Positions 26,853 to 39,941 of a DNA stretch of 64,000 nucleotides are shown here, piece after piece. Source of the stretch: Schaalia sp. ORNL0103 (GTDB lineage: Bacteria; Actinomycetota; Actinomycetes; Actinomycetales; Actinomycetaceae); the NCBI RefSeq assembly GCF_019429565.1, contig NZ_JAHXSA010000001.1, positions 434,001 through 498,000 of the forward strand, given 5' to 3'. Under the pieces are notes generated by a model. That model did not search any database and had not been told where the DNA came from. It saw nothing but the letters and a program-made list of their open reading frames with translations. A program made the position numbers and the translations under genes. Positions within the stretch are counted from its first letter, which is position 1. The number at the start of each line of letters is the position of its first letter.

Positions 26853-26908
26853 AAACGAGGCCGTGGCCGGGAGGTGGATGTCCACCGTTCCCGGCCACGG
26901 CCTCGTTT
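26853..26908. terminator. Large two-way terminator built from an inverted pair of the dispersed 12-bp word
   Basis: Arms of 20 bp at 26853-26872 and 26889-26908 are perfectly complementary, with a further 6-bp inner stem (26873-26878 / 26881-26886). Each outer arm contains ACGAGGCCGTGG. The stem is bounded by AAA and TTT, so it can end transcription in both directions between the convergent PNP and PatB-like genes. Confidence 0.95.
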
Positions 26909-26922
26909 CGTGTAGAAGACGC

Positions 26923-28095
26923 TTACAGCAGGCCGAGGACCCTCTCCACGATCCGCGAGGCCACGTCGGGGGCGCACGCCAGGTTGATGCGCGCCCACGA
27001 GGCGTAGTCCGCTCCCAGGGTGCGGCCCTCGTTGGCGGCGATGCGGGCGCGCTCGCGCAGCGTCGCGGCGGGGGAGAGGGGACCCAGGTCGACTCCCTCG
27101 AAGCCCCACCAGGTCAGGTACGTTCCCTCGGGGCGCACGAAGTCGATCGGGGTGTCGGCCAGCGCGCGCTCGACCAGGTCAACGTTCGAGCGGATCAGGT
27201 CCTTGACCTCGCGCTGCCAGGCATCGCCGCGCTCGTAGGCGGCGATAGCGCCCAAGGTGCCGATGACGTTGGCATCGTGGCGCACGTCGGCGGCGAATAC
27301 GTCCCAGCGCTCGCGCAGCGCCTCGTCGGGCAGGATCACCTGCGCGGAGGGCAGGCCTGCGATGTTCCAGCCCTTCGACGCGGCGGTCGCCGTCACCGTG
27401 TGGGACGCGAACGAGGGGCCGAGCGACGCGTAGGAAACGAAAGGAATCGACTCATCCAACACGAGGGAGGAGTGGATCTCGTCGGAGAACACGAGGGCGT
27501 CGTACTCGCGGACCACGTCGTGCAGGGCACGCAGCTCGTCCTCGCGCAGGACACGGCCGACCGGGTTCCACGGGTTGCACAGGATGACGAGGCCGGCCCC
27601 GGCCTCGAGCCCGGCGCGGATCCCCTCCAGGTCGAGCGCCCAGCCGCGCCCGCCGGCGCGCGTGCCACGCAGTGAGGGAACCTCGATGACGGGGTGGTCG
27701 AACTTGCCCGGGATCGTCAGGAACGGCATGTAGGCGGGGGTGGGCACGATGATCGGCGCGCCCGGGCGCACCAGGTGCTCAATCGTCGCCTCGAGCGCGG
27801 GCAAGACCGAGGCCACGAGGCGCACGTGCGAGGCGTCCACGTCCCAGCCGAAGCGGCGCTTCTGGAACTCGGCGGTCGCGCCCGCGATGCGCGGCTCCAG
27901 CCAGGTCGGCTGGTAGCCGAGCAGGCCGTCATCGATCGCTCCCTTCATCGCGTCGGCGACCTCCGGGGCCGTCCCGAAGTCCATTTCCGCCACCCACGCG
28001 CCGATCGTCGGCTCACCGCTCGCGGTTGTGATACCCGTCCACTTCAGGGAGCCGGTGCGGTAGAGGTGGGAGTCGGAAAAGAGACGAACGGACAC
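26923..28095 (-). CDS. MalY/PatB-family PLP-dependent aminotransferase / C-S lyase
   Basis: 390 residues, fold-type I. Features: AWVAEMDFGTAPEV near the N terminus, GYQPTW, NPWNPVGRVL (substrate arginine neighbourhood), VFSDEIHSSLVL (PLP aspartate) and ATAASKGWNIAGLPSAQ with the PLP lysine. This pattern is typical of MalY/PatB proteins, which cleave cystathionine or cysteine conjugates; some are true aminotransferases. It is convergent with the PNP operon and divergent from gltX. Confidence 0.9.
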   Translation of the reverse strand: MSVRLFSDSHLYRTGSLKWTGITTASGEPTIGAWVAEMDFGTAPEVADAMKGAIDDGLLGYQPTWLEPRIAGATAEFQKRRFGWDVDASHVRLVASVLPALEATIEHLVRPGAPIIVPTPAYMPFLTIPGKFDHPVIEVPSLRGTRAGGRGWALDLEGIRAGLEAGAGLVILCNPWNPVGRVLREDELRALHDVVREYDALVFSDEIHSSLVLDESIPFVSYASLGPSFASHTVTATAASKGWNIAGLPSAQVILPDEALRERWDVFAADVRHDANVIGTLGAIAAYERGDAWQREVKDLIRSNVDLVERALADTPIDFVRPEGTYLTWWGFEGVDLGPLSPAATLRERARIAANEGRTLGADYASWARINLACAPDVASRIVERVLGLL

Positions 28096-28239
28096 GGTGT
28101 CCTCCTGGATGAGTCGGTGGATGCGGCGTGGGCCGATCCCGGTGATGCAACCAGCCTATCCGCGCCCCCGGTCCGCGTCGCAGCGCGCCCACCCATCAAG
28201 CAAATGCAACAGCCACCGCTGGAGTAGGATGGAGGAATC

Positions 28240-29745
28240 ATGAGTGAAACAACTGCCACCGGTGCCGACGTTCGCGTCCGCTTCTGCCCCTCGCCCACAG
28301 GAACCCCCCACGTCGGCATGGTCCGTACGTGCCTGTTCAACTGGGCCTACGCCCGCCACACGGGAGGAACCTTCGTCTTCCGCATCGAAGACACGGATGC
28401 CGCCCGCGACTCCCAGGAGTCCTTCGACCAGATCATCGAGTCCCTGCAGTGGCTGGGCCTCGACTGGGACGAGGGCGTCGGTAAGGGAGGACCGCACGGC
28501 CCCTACCGCCAGAGCGAGCGCATGGATATCTACCGTGACGTGGCCGCGCGCCTGCTCGAGGCCGGCTACGCCTACGAGTCCTACTCGACCCCCGAGGAGA
28601 TCGAGGAGCGTCACCGCGCTAAGGGTGAGGACCCCAAGCTCGGATACGACGGCTTCGACCGCAACCTGACGGAAGAGCAGATCGCCGCCTACCGTGCCGA
28701 GGGCCGCCAGCCCGTCCTGCGCCTGCGCATGCCCGACGAGGACATCACGTTCACGGACCTGATCCGCGGTGAGATCACCTTCAAGGCCGGCTCGGTTCCG
28801 GACTACGTCATCGTGCGCGCCAACGGCCACCCGCTCTACACGCTGGTGAACCCGATCGACGACGCGCTCATGGAGATCACCCACGTGCTGCGCGGCGAGG
28901 ACCTACTCTCCTCGACGCCCCGCCAGATCGTCCTGTACCGCGCGCTCGAGGCCATCGGCGTCGCCAAGTTCATGCCGCGCTTCGGCCATCTGCCCTACGT
29001 CATGGGCGAGGGCAACAAGAAGCTGTCCAAGCGCGACCCCGAGTCGAACCTGCTGCTGCACAAGGCCGCCGGCATGATCCCCGAGGGCCTCAACAACTAC
29101 CTGGCCCTCCTGGGCTGGTCGATTGCCGCGGACCGCGACATCTTCTCCATGGAGGAGATGGCCCAGGCCTTCGATATCTCGGACGTGAACCCGAACCCGG
29201 CGCGCTTCGACCAGAAGAAGGCCATCGCGATCAACGCCGAGCAGATCCGTCTGCTGGACGGCGAGGACTTCCGGGGTCGCCTGGTGCCCTTCCTGCACCG
29301 CGACGAGGTTGTTTCGGCCGACTCCTTCGAGGCGTTGACCGATCGTGAGCGCGAGATCCTCACCGAGGCCGCGCCGCTCGTCCAGACGCGCATCCAGCTG
29401 CTCGGCGAGGCCACGGGCATGCTTGGCTTCCTCTTCGTCGCCGACGATGCCCTGGAGATGGATGAGAAGGCCGTCTCCAAGCTCAAGGACAACGCCGTGG
29501 ACGTCCTGGACGCTGCCATCGAGACCGTCGAGGGCCTGACCGAGTTCACGACCGCGGCCCTCGAGGAGTCGCTGCGCGCACGCATCGTCGACGAGATGGG
29601 CGTCAAGCCCCGCCTGGCCTTCGGCCCGCTGCGCGTCGCCGTGACCGGCCGTCAGGTCTCCCCGCCGCTGTTCGAGTCCATGGAGATCCTGGGTCGCGAT
29701 TCTTCGCTGGCCCGCCTGCGCGCCCTGCGCGCCTCCCTGGCCTGA
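28240..29745 (+). CDS. gltX: Glutamyl-tRNA synthetase
   Basis: 501 residues, class I synthetase. The HIGH-like motif is [20 protein letters not shown] and the KMSKS-like motif is [10 protein letters not shown]. It charges tRNA-Glu and, in organisms lacking GlnRS, mischarges tRNA-Gln for the amidotransferase route. A GGAGG lies 5-9 bp before the ATG, preceded by a TAGGAT -10 box. One tRNA-Gln and two tRNA-Glu genes follow directly, so substrate and enzyme genes are side by side. Confidence 0.97.
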   Translation: MSETTATGADVRVRFCPSPTGTPHVGMVRTCLFNWAYARHTGGTFVFRIEDTDAARDSQESFDQIIESLQWLGLDWDEGVGKGGPHGPYRQSERMDIYRDVAARLLEAGYAYESYSTPEEIEERHRAKGEDPKLGYDGFDRNLTEEQIAAYRAEGRQPVLRLRMPDEDITFTDLIRGEITFKAGSVPDYVIVRANGHPLYTLVNPIDDALMEITHVLRGEDLLSSTPRQIVLYRALEAIGVAKFMPRFGHLPYVMGEGNKKLSKRDPESNLLLHKAAGMIPEGLNNYLALLGWSIAADRDIFSMEEMAQAFDISDVNPNPARFDQKKAIAINAEQIRLLDGEDFRGRLVPFLHRDEVVSADSFEALTDREREILTEAAPLVQTRIQLLGEATGMLGFLFVADDALEMDEKAVSKLKDNAVDVLDAAIETVEGLTEFTTAALEESLRARIVDEMGVKPRLAFGPLRVAVTGRQVSPPLFESMEILGRDSSLARLRALRASLA

Positions 29746-29757
29746 TCGCTGCACTGA

Positions 29758-29798
29758 GCCCCGGCCTCGTCGCCCTGTCTGAGGGACGAGGCCGGGGC
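29758..29798. terminator. gltX terminator built from an inverted pair of the dispersed word
   Basis: 14-bp perfect arms (29758-29771 and 29785-29798) with a 13-nt loop; each arm contains ACGAGGCCGGGG. It starts 12 bp after the gltX stop, with only a short T pair following. Confidence 0.85.
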
Positions 29799-29942
29799 TT
29801 CGTCGCGCGTGGAGGCGTCCCGTTCGCGGGGACAAGCGGTGGGTGATCGGGACCACTGGCCTTCGATTTGGCATGAGGGCGTCGGTCCGCTACAGTTATC
29901 TCCTGTCGCCAGCGACGTGAAAGCGAAGCGGGTGATACCCAA

Positions 29943-30014
29943 TGGGGTATGGTGTAATTGGCAACACAGCTGATTCTGGTTCAGCCATTCTAGGTTCGAG
30001 TCCTGGTACCCCAG
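29943..30014 (+). tRNA. tRNA-Gln (anticodon CTG)
   Basis: 72 nt; acceptor arms TGGGGTA and TACCCCA, anticodon stem GCTGA/TCAGC around loop TTCTGGT (CTG at 29976-29978), and the T arm GGTTCGAGTCC. No encoded CCA. Confidence 0.95.
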
Positions 30015-30041
30015 CGATCTGAAGCGTAAGTTTCAGTCAAG

Positions 30042-30114
30042 GCCCCCATCGTCTAGCGGCCTAGGACGACGCCCTCTCACGGCGTTAACACCGGTTCAAA
30101 TCCGGTTGGGGGTA
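30042..30114 (+). tRNA. tRNA-Glu (anticodon CTC), copy 1
   Basis: 73 nt; acceptor GCCCCCA with TGGGGGT (G-T at the first pair), anticodon CTC at 30076-30078 and the T loop GGTTCAAATCC. CCA is not encoded. Confidence 0.95.
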
Positions 30115-30135
30115 CGGATTCATAAGTGAATCAAG

Positions 30136-30208
30136 GCCCCCATCGTCTAGCGGCCTAGGACGACGCCCTCTCACGGCGTTAACACCGGTTCAAATCCGGT
30201 TGGGGGTA
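30136..30208 (+). tRNA. tRNA-Glu (anticodon CTC), copy 2
   Basis: Identical to copy 1 over the whole gene, starting 94 bp later; the spacer between them is 21 bp. A tandem duplication is the likely origin. Confidence 0.95.
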
Positions 30209-30215
30209 CCAATGA

Positions 30216-30246
30216 CCTCGTCACCTCAGCGGTGGCGAGGTTTTTT
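30216..30246 (+). terminator. Intrinsic terminator of the tRNA cluster
   Basis: 10-bp stem (one T-G pair), 5-nt loop, followed by six T residues at 30241-30246. Confidence 0.93.
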
Positions 30247-30332
30247 GTTAACCACTCGGTCCGCGTTTTCACTTGTGCTTTGCAGAAAAGTTTCGGAACT
30301 GTTGCAGTGTGTCTAACCTAGGAGCAGCCCCC

Positions 30333-34451
<4,119 letters not shown>

Positions 34452-34463
34452 CGGATCGCTACG

Positions 34464-34510
34464 CAAACGGGTGGGCCGGGACGATTCAATCGTCCCGGCC
34501 CACCCGTTTG
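34464..34510. terminator. 22-bp perfect hairpin between convergent pullulanase and IclR genes
   Basis: Arms 34464-34485 and 34489-34510 are fully complementary with a 3-nt loop, flanked by CAAA and TTTG. It is a strong two-way terminator. It does not contain the dispersed 12-bp word. Confidence 0.95.
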
Positions 34511-34530
34511 TTTCGACTGTGGAGCGCGGC

Positions 34531-35268
34531 TTACAGGTCTGCGGCGTCCTCGACGGTGGAGAGGAATTCCGTGAGCCTGTTGGCGGCTGCCATGACGGAG
34601 GGGCCGTGCTGGCGTCCGGGCTGGCGACCCATGCGCTCGATGGGTCCGGAGATGGATAGCGCGGCCAGGACGCGTCCGGAGGGGCCGCGCACGGGGGCGG
34701 ACACGGAGGCGACGCCCGGCTCGCGCTCACCCACGGACTGTGCCCAGCCGCGGCGGCGCACCTCGGAGAGCATGGTCGCGTTGAAGGAGGCGCCGTACAG
34801 GCCGCGGTGCAGGCGGTCGGGCTCCTCCCAGGCCAGCAGGACCTGGGCGGCGGAGCCGGCGCTCATGGAGAGCGTGGCGCCCACGGGGATCGAGTCGCGC
34901 AGACCCATCTCGCGTTCAGAGGCGGCCACGCACACGCGGTAATCGCCCTGGCGGCGGAAGAGCTGAGAGGATTCCTTCGTGTGGTCGCGCAGGGCCTGAA
35001 GGACCGGCATGGAGGCCTGGAGGAGACGGTCTTCGCCGGCGGCGGAGGAGAGTTCCTGGAGGCGGGGGCCGAGGATAAAACGTCCCTGCATGTCGCGGGC
35101 GACCATGCGGTGATATTCGAGAGCGACGGCCAGTCGATGGGCGGTGGGGCGAGCAAGCCCCGTGCTGGAAACGAGTTGGGCGAGGGTGGCGGGTCCCGCC
35201 TCGAGAGCGCTGAGAACCAACGCAGCCTTATCGAGAACGCCAACGCCACTGGATGTTTGCTCTTCCAT
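34531..35268 (-). CDS. ndgR: IclR-family regulator of leucine/amino-acid genes (NdgR/LtbR-like)
   Basis: 245 residues. N-terminal winged helix: VLDKAALVLSALEAGPATLA, then TGLARPTAHRLAVALE. C-terminal IclR effector domain: SSQLFRRQGDYRVCVA, SAAQVLLAW, SVSAPVRGPSGRVLAALSIS. Its position divergent from leuCD is the conserved NdgR (Streptomyces) / LtbR (Corynebacterium) context, where the regulator controls leucine and tryptophan or other amino-acid genes. The start MEEQTSSGVGV at 35268 is preferred; the frame opens upstream at 35328 but that would run through the likely operator. Confidence 0.9.
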   Translation of the reverse strand: MEEQTSSGVGVLDKAALVLSALEAGPATLAQLVSSTGLARPTAHRLAVALEYHRMVARDMQGRFILGPRLQELSSAAGEDRLLQASMPVLQALRDHTKESSQLFRRQGDYRVCVAASEREMGLRDSIPVGATLSMSAGSAAQVLLAWEEPDRLHRGLYGASFNATMLSEVRRRGWAQSVGEREPGVASVSAPVRGPSGRVLAALSISGPIERMGRQPGRQHGPSVMAAANRLTEFLSTVEDAADL

Positions 35269-35281
35269 ACAACTATTTAAT

Positions 35282-35298
35282 ATCTCAGCTTTTGAGAT
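35282..35298. promoter_or_regulatory. Candidate operator of the IclR-type regulator
   Basis: ATCTCA and TGAGAT flank 5 bp, 14 bp upstream of the regulator's start, in the region shared with leuCD. The word TGTCGGATA occurs twice downstream of it (near 35306 and 35362), which may mark the leuC promoter. Confidence 0.5.
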
Positions 35299-35439
35299 GG
35301 CAAATTGTCGGATAGTGAAACAGGTCAAAGGGGTGTCCGAGACGTGAGATCAGCGGGTCGCATGTCGGATAAGGCGGTTCCATTGATGGCGAAGCATGAA
35401 TGACACCGTGTCTCCAAAGTGGGGATCAGAGGAGGAACA

Positions 35440-36840
35440 ATGAGCGGAACGATGGCAGAAAAGGTGTGGCGCGACCACATCGTGTCCAAGGGGGAGAACG
35501 GCGCCCCCGACCTGCTCTACATCGACCTCCACCTCGTGCACGAAGTGACGAGCCCCCAGGCTTTCGAGGGCCTGCGCCTCGCCGGACGCCAGGTGCGTCG
35601 CCCCGACCTGACGATCGCCACCGAGGACCACAACACGCCCACGATCAACATTGATCAGCCGATCGCGGACATCACGAGCCGCACCCAGATTGACACCCTG
35701 CGCAAGAACGCCGAGGAGTTCGGCGTGCGCCTGCACTCCCTGGGCGACGCCGACCAGGGCATCGTCCACGTGGTTGGCCCCCAGCTGGGACTCACCCAGC
35801 CCGGTATGACGATCGTGTGCGGCGACTCCCACACCTCCACGCACGGTGCGTTCGGCGCTCTGGCCTTCGGTATCGGCACCAGCCAGGTCGAGCACGTGCT
35901 CGCCACCCAGACGCTGCCGATGGCCCCCTTCAAGACCATGGCGATCACGGTCAACGGCTCCCTGCCCGAGGGCTCGACGGCCAAGGACATCATCCTCGCC
36001 GTCATCGCGAAGATCGGCACCGGCGGCGGCCAGGGCTACGTCCTGGAGTACCGCGGCCAGGCCATCCGCGAGCTCTCCATGGAGGGCCGCATGACGATCT
36101 GCAACATGTCGATCGAGGCCGGTGCCCGCGCCGGCATGATCGCCCCCGACCAGACGACCTTCGACTACATCAAGGGCCGCCCCCACGCCCCCGAGGGCGA
36201 GGACTGGGATCGCGCCGTCGAATACTGGTCCTCGCTGGCCTCCGACGAGGACGCCGTCTTCGACGCCGAGGTCATCCTCGAGGCCGCCGACATCGAGCCC
36301 TTCGTCACCTGGGGCACCAACCCGGGCCAGGGCGTGCCGCTGTCCGCGACCGTCCCCGCCCCCGAGGACTTCACCGACGAGACTGCCCGCGCGGCCGCTG
36401 AGCGCGCCCTGGAGTACATGGACCTCAAGGCCGGCACCCCGATGCGCGACATCGCCGTGAACACCGTCTTCATCGGCAGCTGCACCAACGGCCGCATCGA
36501 AGACCTGCGCGCCGCAGCCGGCATCTTCAAGGGCCGCCGCAAGGCCGAGGGCGTGCGCGTCATGGTCGTGCCCGGCTCCGCCCGCGTGCGCCTCCAGGCC
36601 GAGGCCGAGGGCCTCGACAAGATCTTCGCCGACTTTGGCGCCGAATGGCGTAACGCCGGTTGCTCCATGTGCCTGGGCATGAACCCCGACACGATGAACG
36701 CGGGAGACCGTTCGGCCTCCACCTCCAACCGCAACTTCGAAGGCCGCCAGGGCAAGGGCAGCCGCACGCACCTGGTTTCCCCGCTGGTCGCGGCCGCCAC
36801 CGCCGTGCGCGGCACCCTGTCCTCCCCGGCCGACCTCTGA
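35440..36840 (+). CDS. leuC: 3-isopropylmalate dehydratase large subunit
   Basis: 466 residues, aconitase family. With LeuD it isomerises isopropylmalate in leucine synthesis. Motifs: [21 protein letters not shown], and the 4Fe-4S cysteines in [12 protein letters not shown] and [15 protein letters not shown] 35440 is chosen because GGAGGAA stands 6 bp upstream; an alternative in-frame start at 35419 lacks one. leuD follows after 75 bp, a spacer containing one copy of the dispersed 12-bp word. Regulation by the divergent IclR protein is likely. Confidence 0.97.
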   Translation: MSGTMAEKVWRDHIVSKGENGAPDLLYIDLHLVHEVTSPQAFEGLRLAGRQVRRPDLTIATEDHNTPTINIDQPIADITSRTQIDTLRKNAEEFGVRLHSLGDADQGIVHVVGPQLGLTQPGMTIVCGDSHTSTHGAFGALAFGIGTSQVEHVLATQTLPMAPFKTMAITVNGSLPEGSTAKDIILAVIAKIGTGGGQGYVLEYRGQAIRELSMEGRMTICNMSIEAGARAGMIAPDQTTFDYIKGRPHAPEGEDWDRAVEYWSSLASDEDAVFDAEVILEAADIEPFVTWGTNPGQGVPLSATVPAPEDFTDETARAAAERALEYMDLKAGTPMRDIAVNTVFIGSCTNGRIEDLRAAAGIFKGRRKAEGVRVMVVPGSARVRLQAEAEGLDKIFADFGAEWRNAGCSMCLGMNPDTMNAGDRSASTSNRNFEGRQGKGSRTHLVSPLVAAATAVRGTLSSPADL

Positions 36841-36915
36841 GGCCCGCCCACCGCCACCCGACAGCGGGGGAGGGCCCCGGCCTCGTCCCCCACGGAAGAA
36901 AAGACTGACGCACTT

Positions 36916-37548
36916 ATGGAAAAGTTCATCTCCCACACCGGCGTCGGCGTCCCGCTGCGCCGCTCCAACGTCGACACCGACCAGATCATCCCCGCCGTCT
37001 ACCTCAAGCGCGTGACCCGCACGGGCTTTGAGGACGCCCTCTTCGCCGCCTGGCGTGGTGACCCGGAGTTCGTCCTCAACCAGGACGCTTACAAGAACGG
37101 CTCCGTGCTGATCGCGGGTCCCGACTTCGGCACCGGCTCCTCGCGTGAGCACGCCGTGTGGGCGCTCAAGGACTACGGCTTCCGCGTCGTCCTGGCCCCC
37201 AAGTTCGCCGACATTTTCCGCGGAAACTCCGGCAAGCAGGGCCTGGTCACCGGCATCATCTCCCAGGAGGACTGCGAGTCCCTGTGGAAGCTCCTCGAGG
37301 CCGAGCCCGGCACCGAGGTGACCGTCTCCCTGGAAGACAAGACGTGGCGCGCCGGTGCGATCTCGGGCACCTTCCAGATCGACGACTACGTGCGCTGGAC
37401 CCTCATGGAGGGCCTGGACGACATCGCCCTGACCCTGCGCCACGAGGACGAGATCGCGGCTTACGAGGCCGCGCGCCCGTCCTTCAAGCCGCGCACGCTC
37501 CCGGCGAAATTCTTGCCCAAGGAAGAAGTCGTGTCGGCTCGTAGCTGA
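36916..37548 (+). CDS. leuD: 3-isopropylmalate dehydratase small subunit
   Basis: 210 residues, the swivel domain partner of LeuC. Motifs: [16 protein letters not shown], the loop [17 protein letters not shown] and [14 protein letters not shown]. It lies directly after leuC in the same orientation and is followed by a terminator, so the operon is leuCD. Confidence 0.97.
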   Translation: MEKFISHTGVGVPLRRSNVDTDQIIPAVYLKRVTRTGFEDALFAAWRGDPEFVLNQDAYKNGSVLIAGPDFGTGSSREHAVWALKDYGFRVVLAPKFADIFRGNSGKQGLVTGIISQEDCESLWKLLEAEPGTEVTVSLEDKTWRAGAISGTFQIDDYVRWTLMEGLDDIALTLRHEDEIAAYEAARPSFKPRTLPAKFLPKEEVVSARS

Positions 37549-37562
37549 AAGCACTGCGCACA

Positions 37563-37593
37563 CTGGCCCCTACCTAGCTAGAGTAGGGGCCAG
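37563..37593 (+). terminator. Hairpin after leuD
   Basis: 11-bp perfect arms (37563-37573 and 37583-37593) with a 9-nt loop, 15 bp after the leuD stop and 24 bp before murA. There is no T tract, so it may be an attenuator rather than a full stop. Confidence 0.7.
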
Positions 37594-37616
37594 GTACGTC
37601 TTAGTGAGGAGCACTC

Positions 37617-38942
37617 ATGTCATCGATCCTTCAGGTTGAGGGCGGCCATCCGCTGCGCGGTGAGATCACGGTGCGCGGAGCGAAAAACTTCGTCCCCAAG
37701 GCGATGGTTGCGTCGCTGCTCGCCGACACCCCCTCCGAGCTCTACAACGTCCCGCTTATTCGCGACACCGACGTGGTCTCGGACCTGCTGAGCCTGCACG
37801 GCGTCCAGATCGACTTCGATCAGGATCGCGGCACGCTGCGCATGGATCCCTCCAACGTCAAGATTGCCTCGCGCTCTGACATCGACACGCTCGCGGGCGC
37901 CTCGCGCATCCCGATCCTGTTCTGCGGCCCGCTGCTGCACCAGCTGGGCGAGGCCTTCATCCCCGAGCTGGGCGGCTGCGCGATTGGCGGCCGTCCCATC
38001 GACTTCCACCTGGAGACGCTGCGCAAGTTCGGCGCGATCGTTGACAAGCAGCCCGACGGCGTGCACATCAAGCGCCCCGCCACCGGCCTGCACGGCGCGA
38101 TCATCGAGCTGCCCTTCCCCTCCGTGGGCGCGACCGAGCAGACGCTGCTCACGGCCGTGCGTAACGAGGGCATCACGACCCTGAAGGGCGCGGCCATCGA
38201 GCCGGAGATCCTCGACCTCATCAACGTCCTGCAGAAGATGGGTGCGATCATCTCTGTGGACACGGATCGTACGATCCGCATCGAGGGCGTCGCCAAGCTC
38301 AGCGGCTACCGCCACACGGCACTGCCGGATCGCATCGAGGCAGCCTCGTGGGCCGCGGCCGCCCTGGCCACCCGCGGCGACATCTACGTGCGCGGCGCTC
38401 ACCAGCCCGACATGACGACGTTCCTCAACACCTTCCGCAAGGTGGGTGGCGCCTTCGATATCGACGCCGATGGCATCCGCTTCTACCACCCGGGTGAGCC
38501 GCTGCACTCGATCGCCCTGGAGACGGCCGTGCACCCGGGCTTCATGACGGACTGGCAGCAGCCCCTCGTCGTGGCACTCACCCAGGCCGAGGGCCTGTCG
38601 ATCGTGCACGAGACCGTGTACGAGAACCGTTTCGGCTTCACCGAGGCACTGCGCAAGATGGGCGCGAACATCCAGGTCTACCGCGAGTGCCTGGGTGGGA
38701 CGCCCTGTCGCTTCGGCCAGAAGAACTACTACCACTCGGCGGTTATTTCGGGCCCGACCCCGCTGCACAGCGCGGATATCGAGGTTCCGGACCTGCGCGG
38801 TGGCTTCTCCCACCTGATCGCGGCTCTGGCTGCGTCGGGCACGTCCACCGTGTCGGGCATCGACGTGATTTCGCGCGGCTACGAGCACTTCACGCGCAAG
38901 CTCCACCAGCTGGACGCTCGCGTGCGCTACCTGGACGCCTGA
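37617..38942 (+). CDS. murA: UDP-N-acetylglucosamine 1-carboxyvinyltransferase
   Basis: 441 residues; first committed step of peptidoglycan precursor synthesis, transferring enolpyruvate to UDP-GlcNAc. It keeps the active-site lysine in VRGAKNFVPKAM and the loop cysteine (the fosfomycin target) in ELGGCAIGGRPIDFH. DLRGGFSHLIAALAASG closes the second domain. GAGGAGC lies just upstream of the ATG. A lipid kinase gene begins 4 bp after its stop, so they are cotranscribed. Confidence 0.96.
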   Translation: MSSILQVEGGHPLRGEITVRGAKNFVPKAMVASLLADTPSELYNVPLIRDTDVVSDLLSLHGVQIDFDQDRGTLRMDPSNVKIASRSDIDTLAGASRIPILFCGPLLHQLGEAFIPELGGCAIGGRPIDFHLETLRKFGAIVDKQPDGVHIKRPATGLHGAIIELPFPSVGATEQTLLTAVRNEGITTLKGAAIEPEILDLINVLQKMGAIISVDTDRTIRIEGVAKLSGYRHTALPDRIEAASWAAAALATRGDIYVRGAHQPDMTTFLNTFRKVGGAFDIDADGIRFYHPGEPLHSIALETAVHPGFMTDWQQPLVVALTQAEGLSIVHETVYENRFGFTEALRKMGANIQVYRECLGGTPCRFGQKNYYHSAVISGPTPLHSADIEVPDLRGGFSHLIAALAASGTSTVSGIDVISRGYEHFTRKLHQLDARVRYLDA

Positions 38943-38946
38943 GACC

Positions 38947-39891
38947 ATGGCCGCATCGGGCGTGCGCCGCAGCATTTTGTTGCTCGTCTCGTCGATGTCG
39001 GCGGGCGGGCGCAGCGTGCGCCTGGGGCCGCGCATCGTGCGCATCCTGCGTGGCGGCGGCTGGGAGGTCGCGGTTCGCCTGACGACGCCCGGTGACGACC
39101 CGGCGGCGATTGCTGGCGAGGTCGCGTCCGGATCCTTTGTCGCGGCTCTGGGTGGGGACGGGTACCTGGGTGCGGTGGCGCGCGGGTGTCATGAGTCCGA
39201 CGCGATCTTTGTTCCCATGCCGGGCGGGCGCGGCAACGACCTGTGTCGCGCGCTGGGGATCGGCACGGATCCGCTGGTGCGCGCGCGTTCCCTGGCGCCA
39301 CTGGGTTTTTCTTCCGACGAGGCCGGGGTCGATTCCTCCGATTGGCTGGCCTCCCGGACGCGTCCCCTGGACGGCATGTGGGTGCGCTCGCGTGACGGCG
39401 TGCGACTGGCTCTCGGTATCGTCTCGATCGGCCTGGATGCGCGCGCGAACATCCTGGCCAACGAGTCGTCGCTGACCTCGGGCCCACTGGCCTACGGCTA
39501 TGGTGCCTTCGCGGCCCTGGCCTCGCACGAGCCCACCGAAATCGTGGCGACCGTGGACGGGGTTGAGCGCAACATGAGCGGCTGGATCGCGTCGGTGTCC
39601 AACTCTGGGCGTTTCGGCGGCGGCATCACCCTGGTGGAATCCTCCGACATGAGTGACGGTATCCTCGAGGTGTGCCACGTGGGCCCGCTGCCGCTCTCTC
39701 GCGCCCTGCCTGTGCTCGCCCGCGTCGTCGCCGGCCGCGCGAAGGCACACCCGGCCATCGAGGTGGAAAGCGCCCGCGTCGTTTCCTTCGCTGCCCCCGC
39801 CGGCATGATCGCCATGGCGGACGGTGACCGCATCGCCTCGATCCCCTTCACCGTCGATGTCGCCCCCGGGGTCGTGTCCGTCCTGGTGTGA
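38947..39891 (+). CDS. Diacylglycerol kinase-like lipid kinase (DagK/YegS family)
   Basis: 314 residues. The catalytic domain has SFVAALGGDGYLGAVARG (the GGDG nucleotide motif) and FVPMPGGRGNDLCRALG; the C-terminal beta domain includes SNSGRFGGGITLVESSDMSDG. Such enzymes phosphorylate diacylglycerol to recycle phosphatidic acid. It is 4 bp downstream of murA and next to plsC and gpsA, consistent with a role in phospholipid turnover. Confidence 0.9.
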   Translation: MAASGVRRSILLLVSSMSAGGRSVRLGPRIVRILRGGGWEVAVRLTTPGDDPAAIAGEVASGSFVAALGGDGYLGAVARGCHESDAIFVPMPGGRGNDLCRALGIGTDPLVRARSLAPLGFSSDEAGVDSSDWLASRTRPLDGMWVRSRDGVRLALGIVSIGLDARANILANESSLTSGPLAYGYGAFAALASHEPTEIVATVDGVERNMSGWIASVSNSGRFGGGITLVESSDMSDGILEVCHVGPLPLSRALPVLARVVAGRAKAHPAIEVESARVVSFAAPAGMIAMADGDRIASIPFTVDVAPGVVSVLV

Positions 39892-39929
39892 GGTCCGTGT
39901 GGGCCAGCGCGCCGACGGAGCGGTCCCCG

Positions 39930-39935
39930 TAGAAT
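39930..39935 (+). promoter_or_regulatory. -10 box of a leaderless plsC promoter
   Basis: TAGAAT, 6 bp, then ATG 39942. Confidence 0.55.
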
Positions 39936-39941
39936 GAAGCC

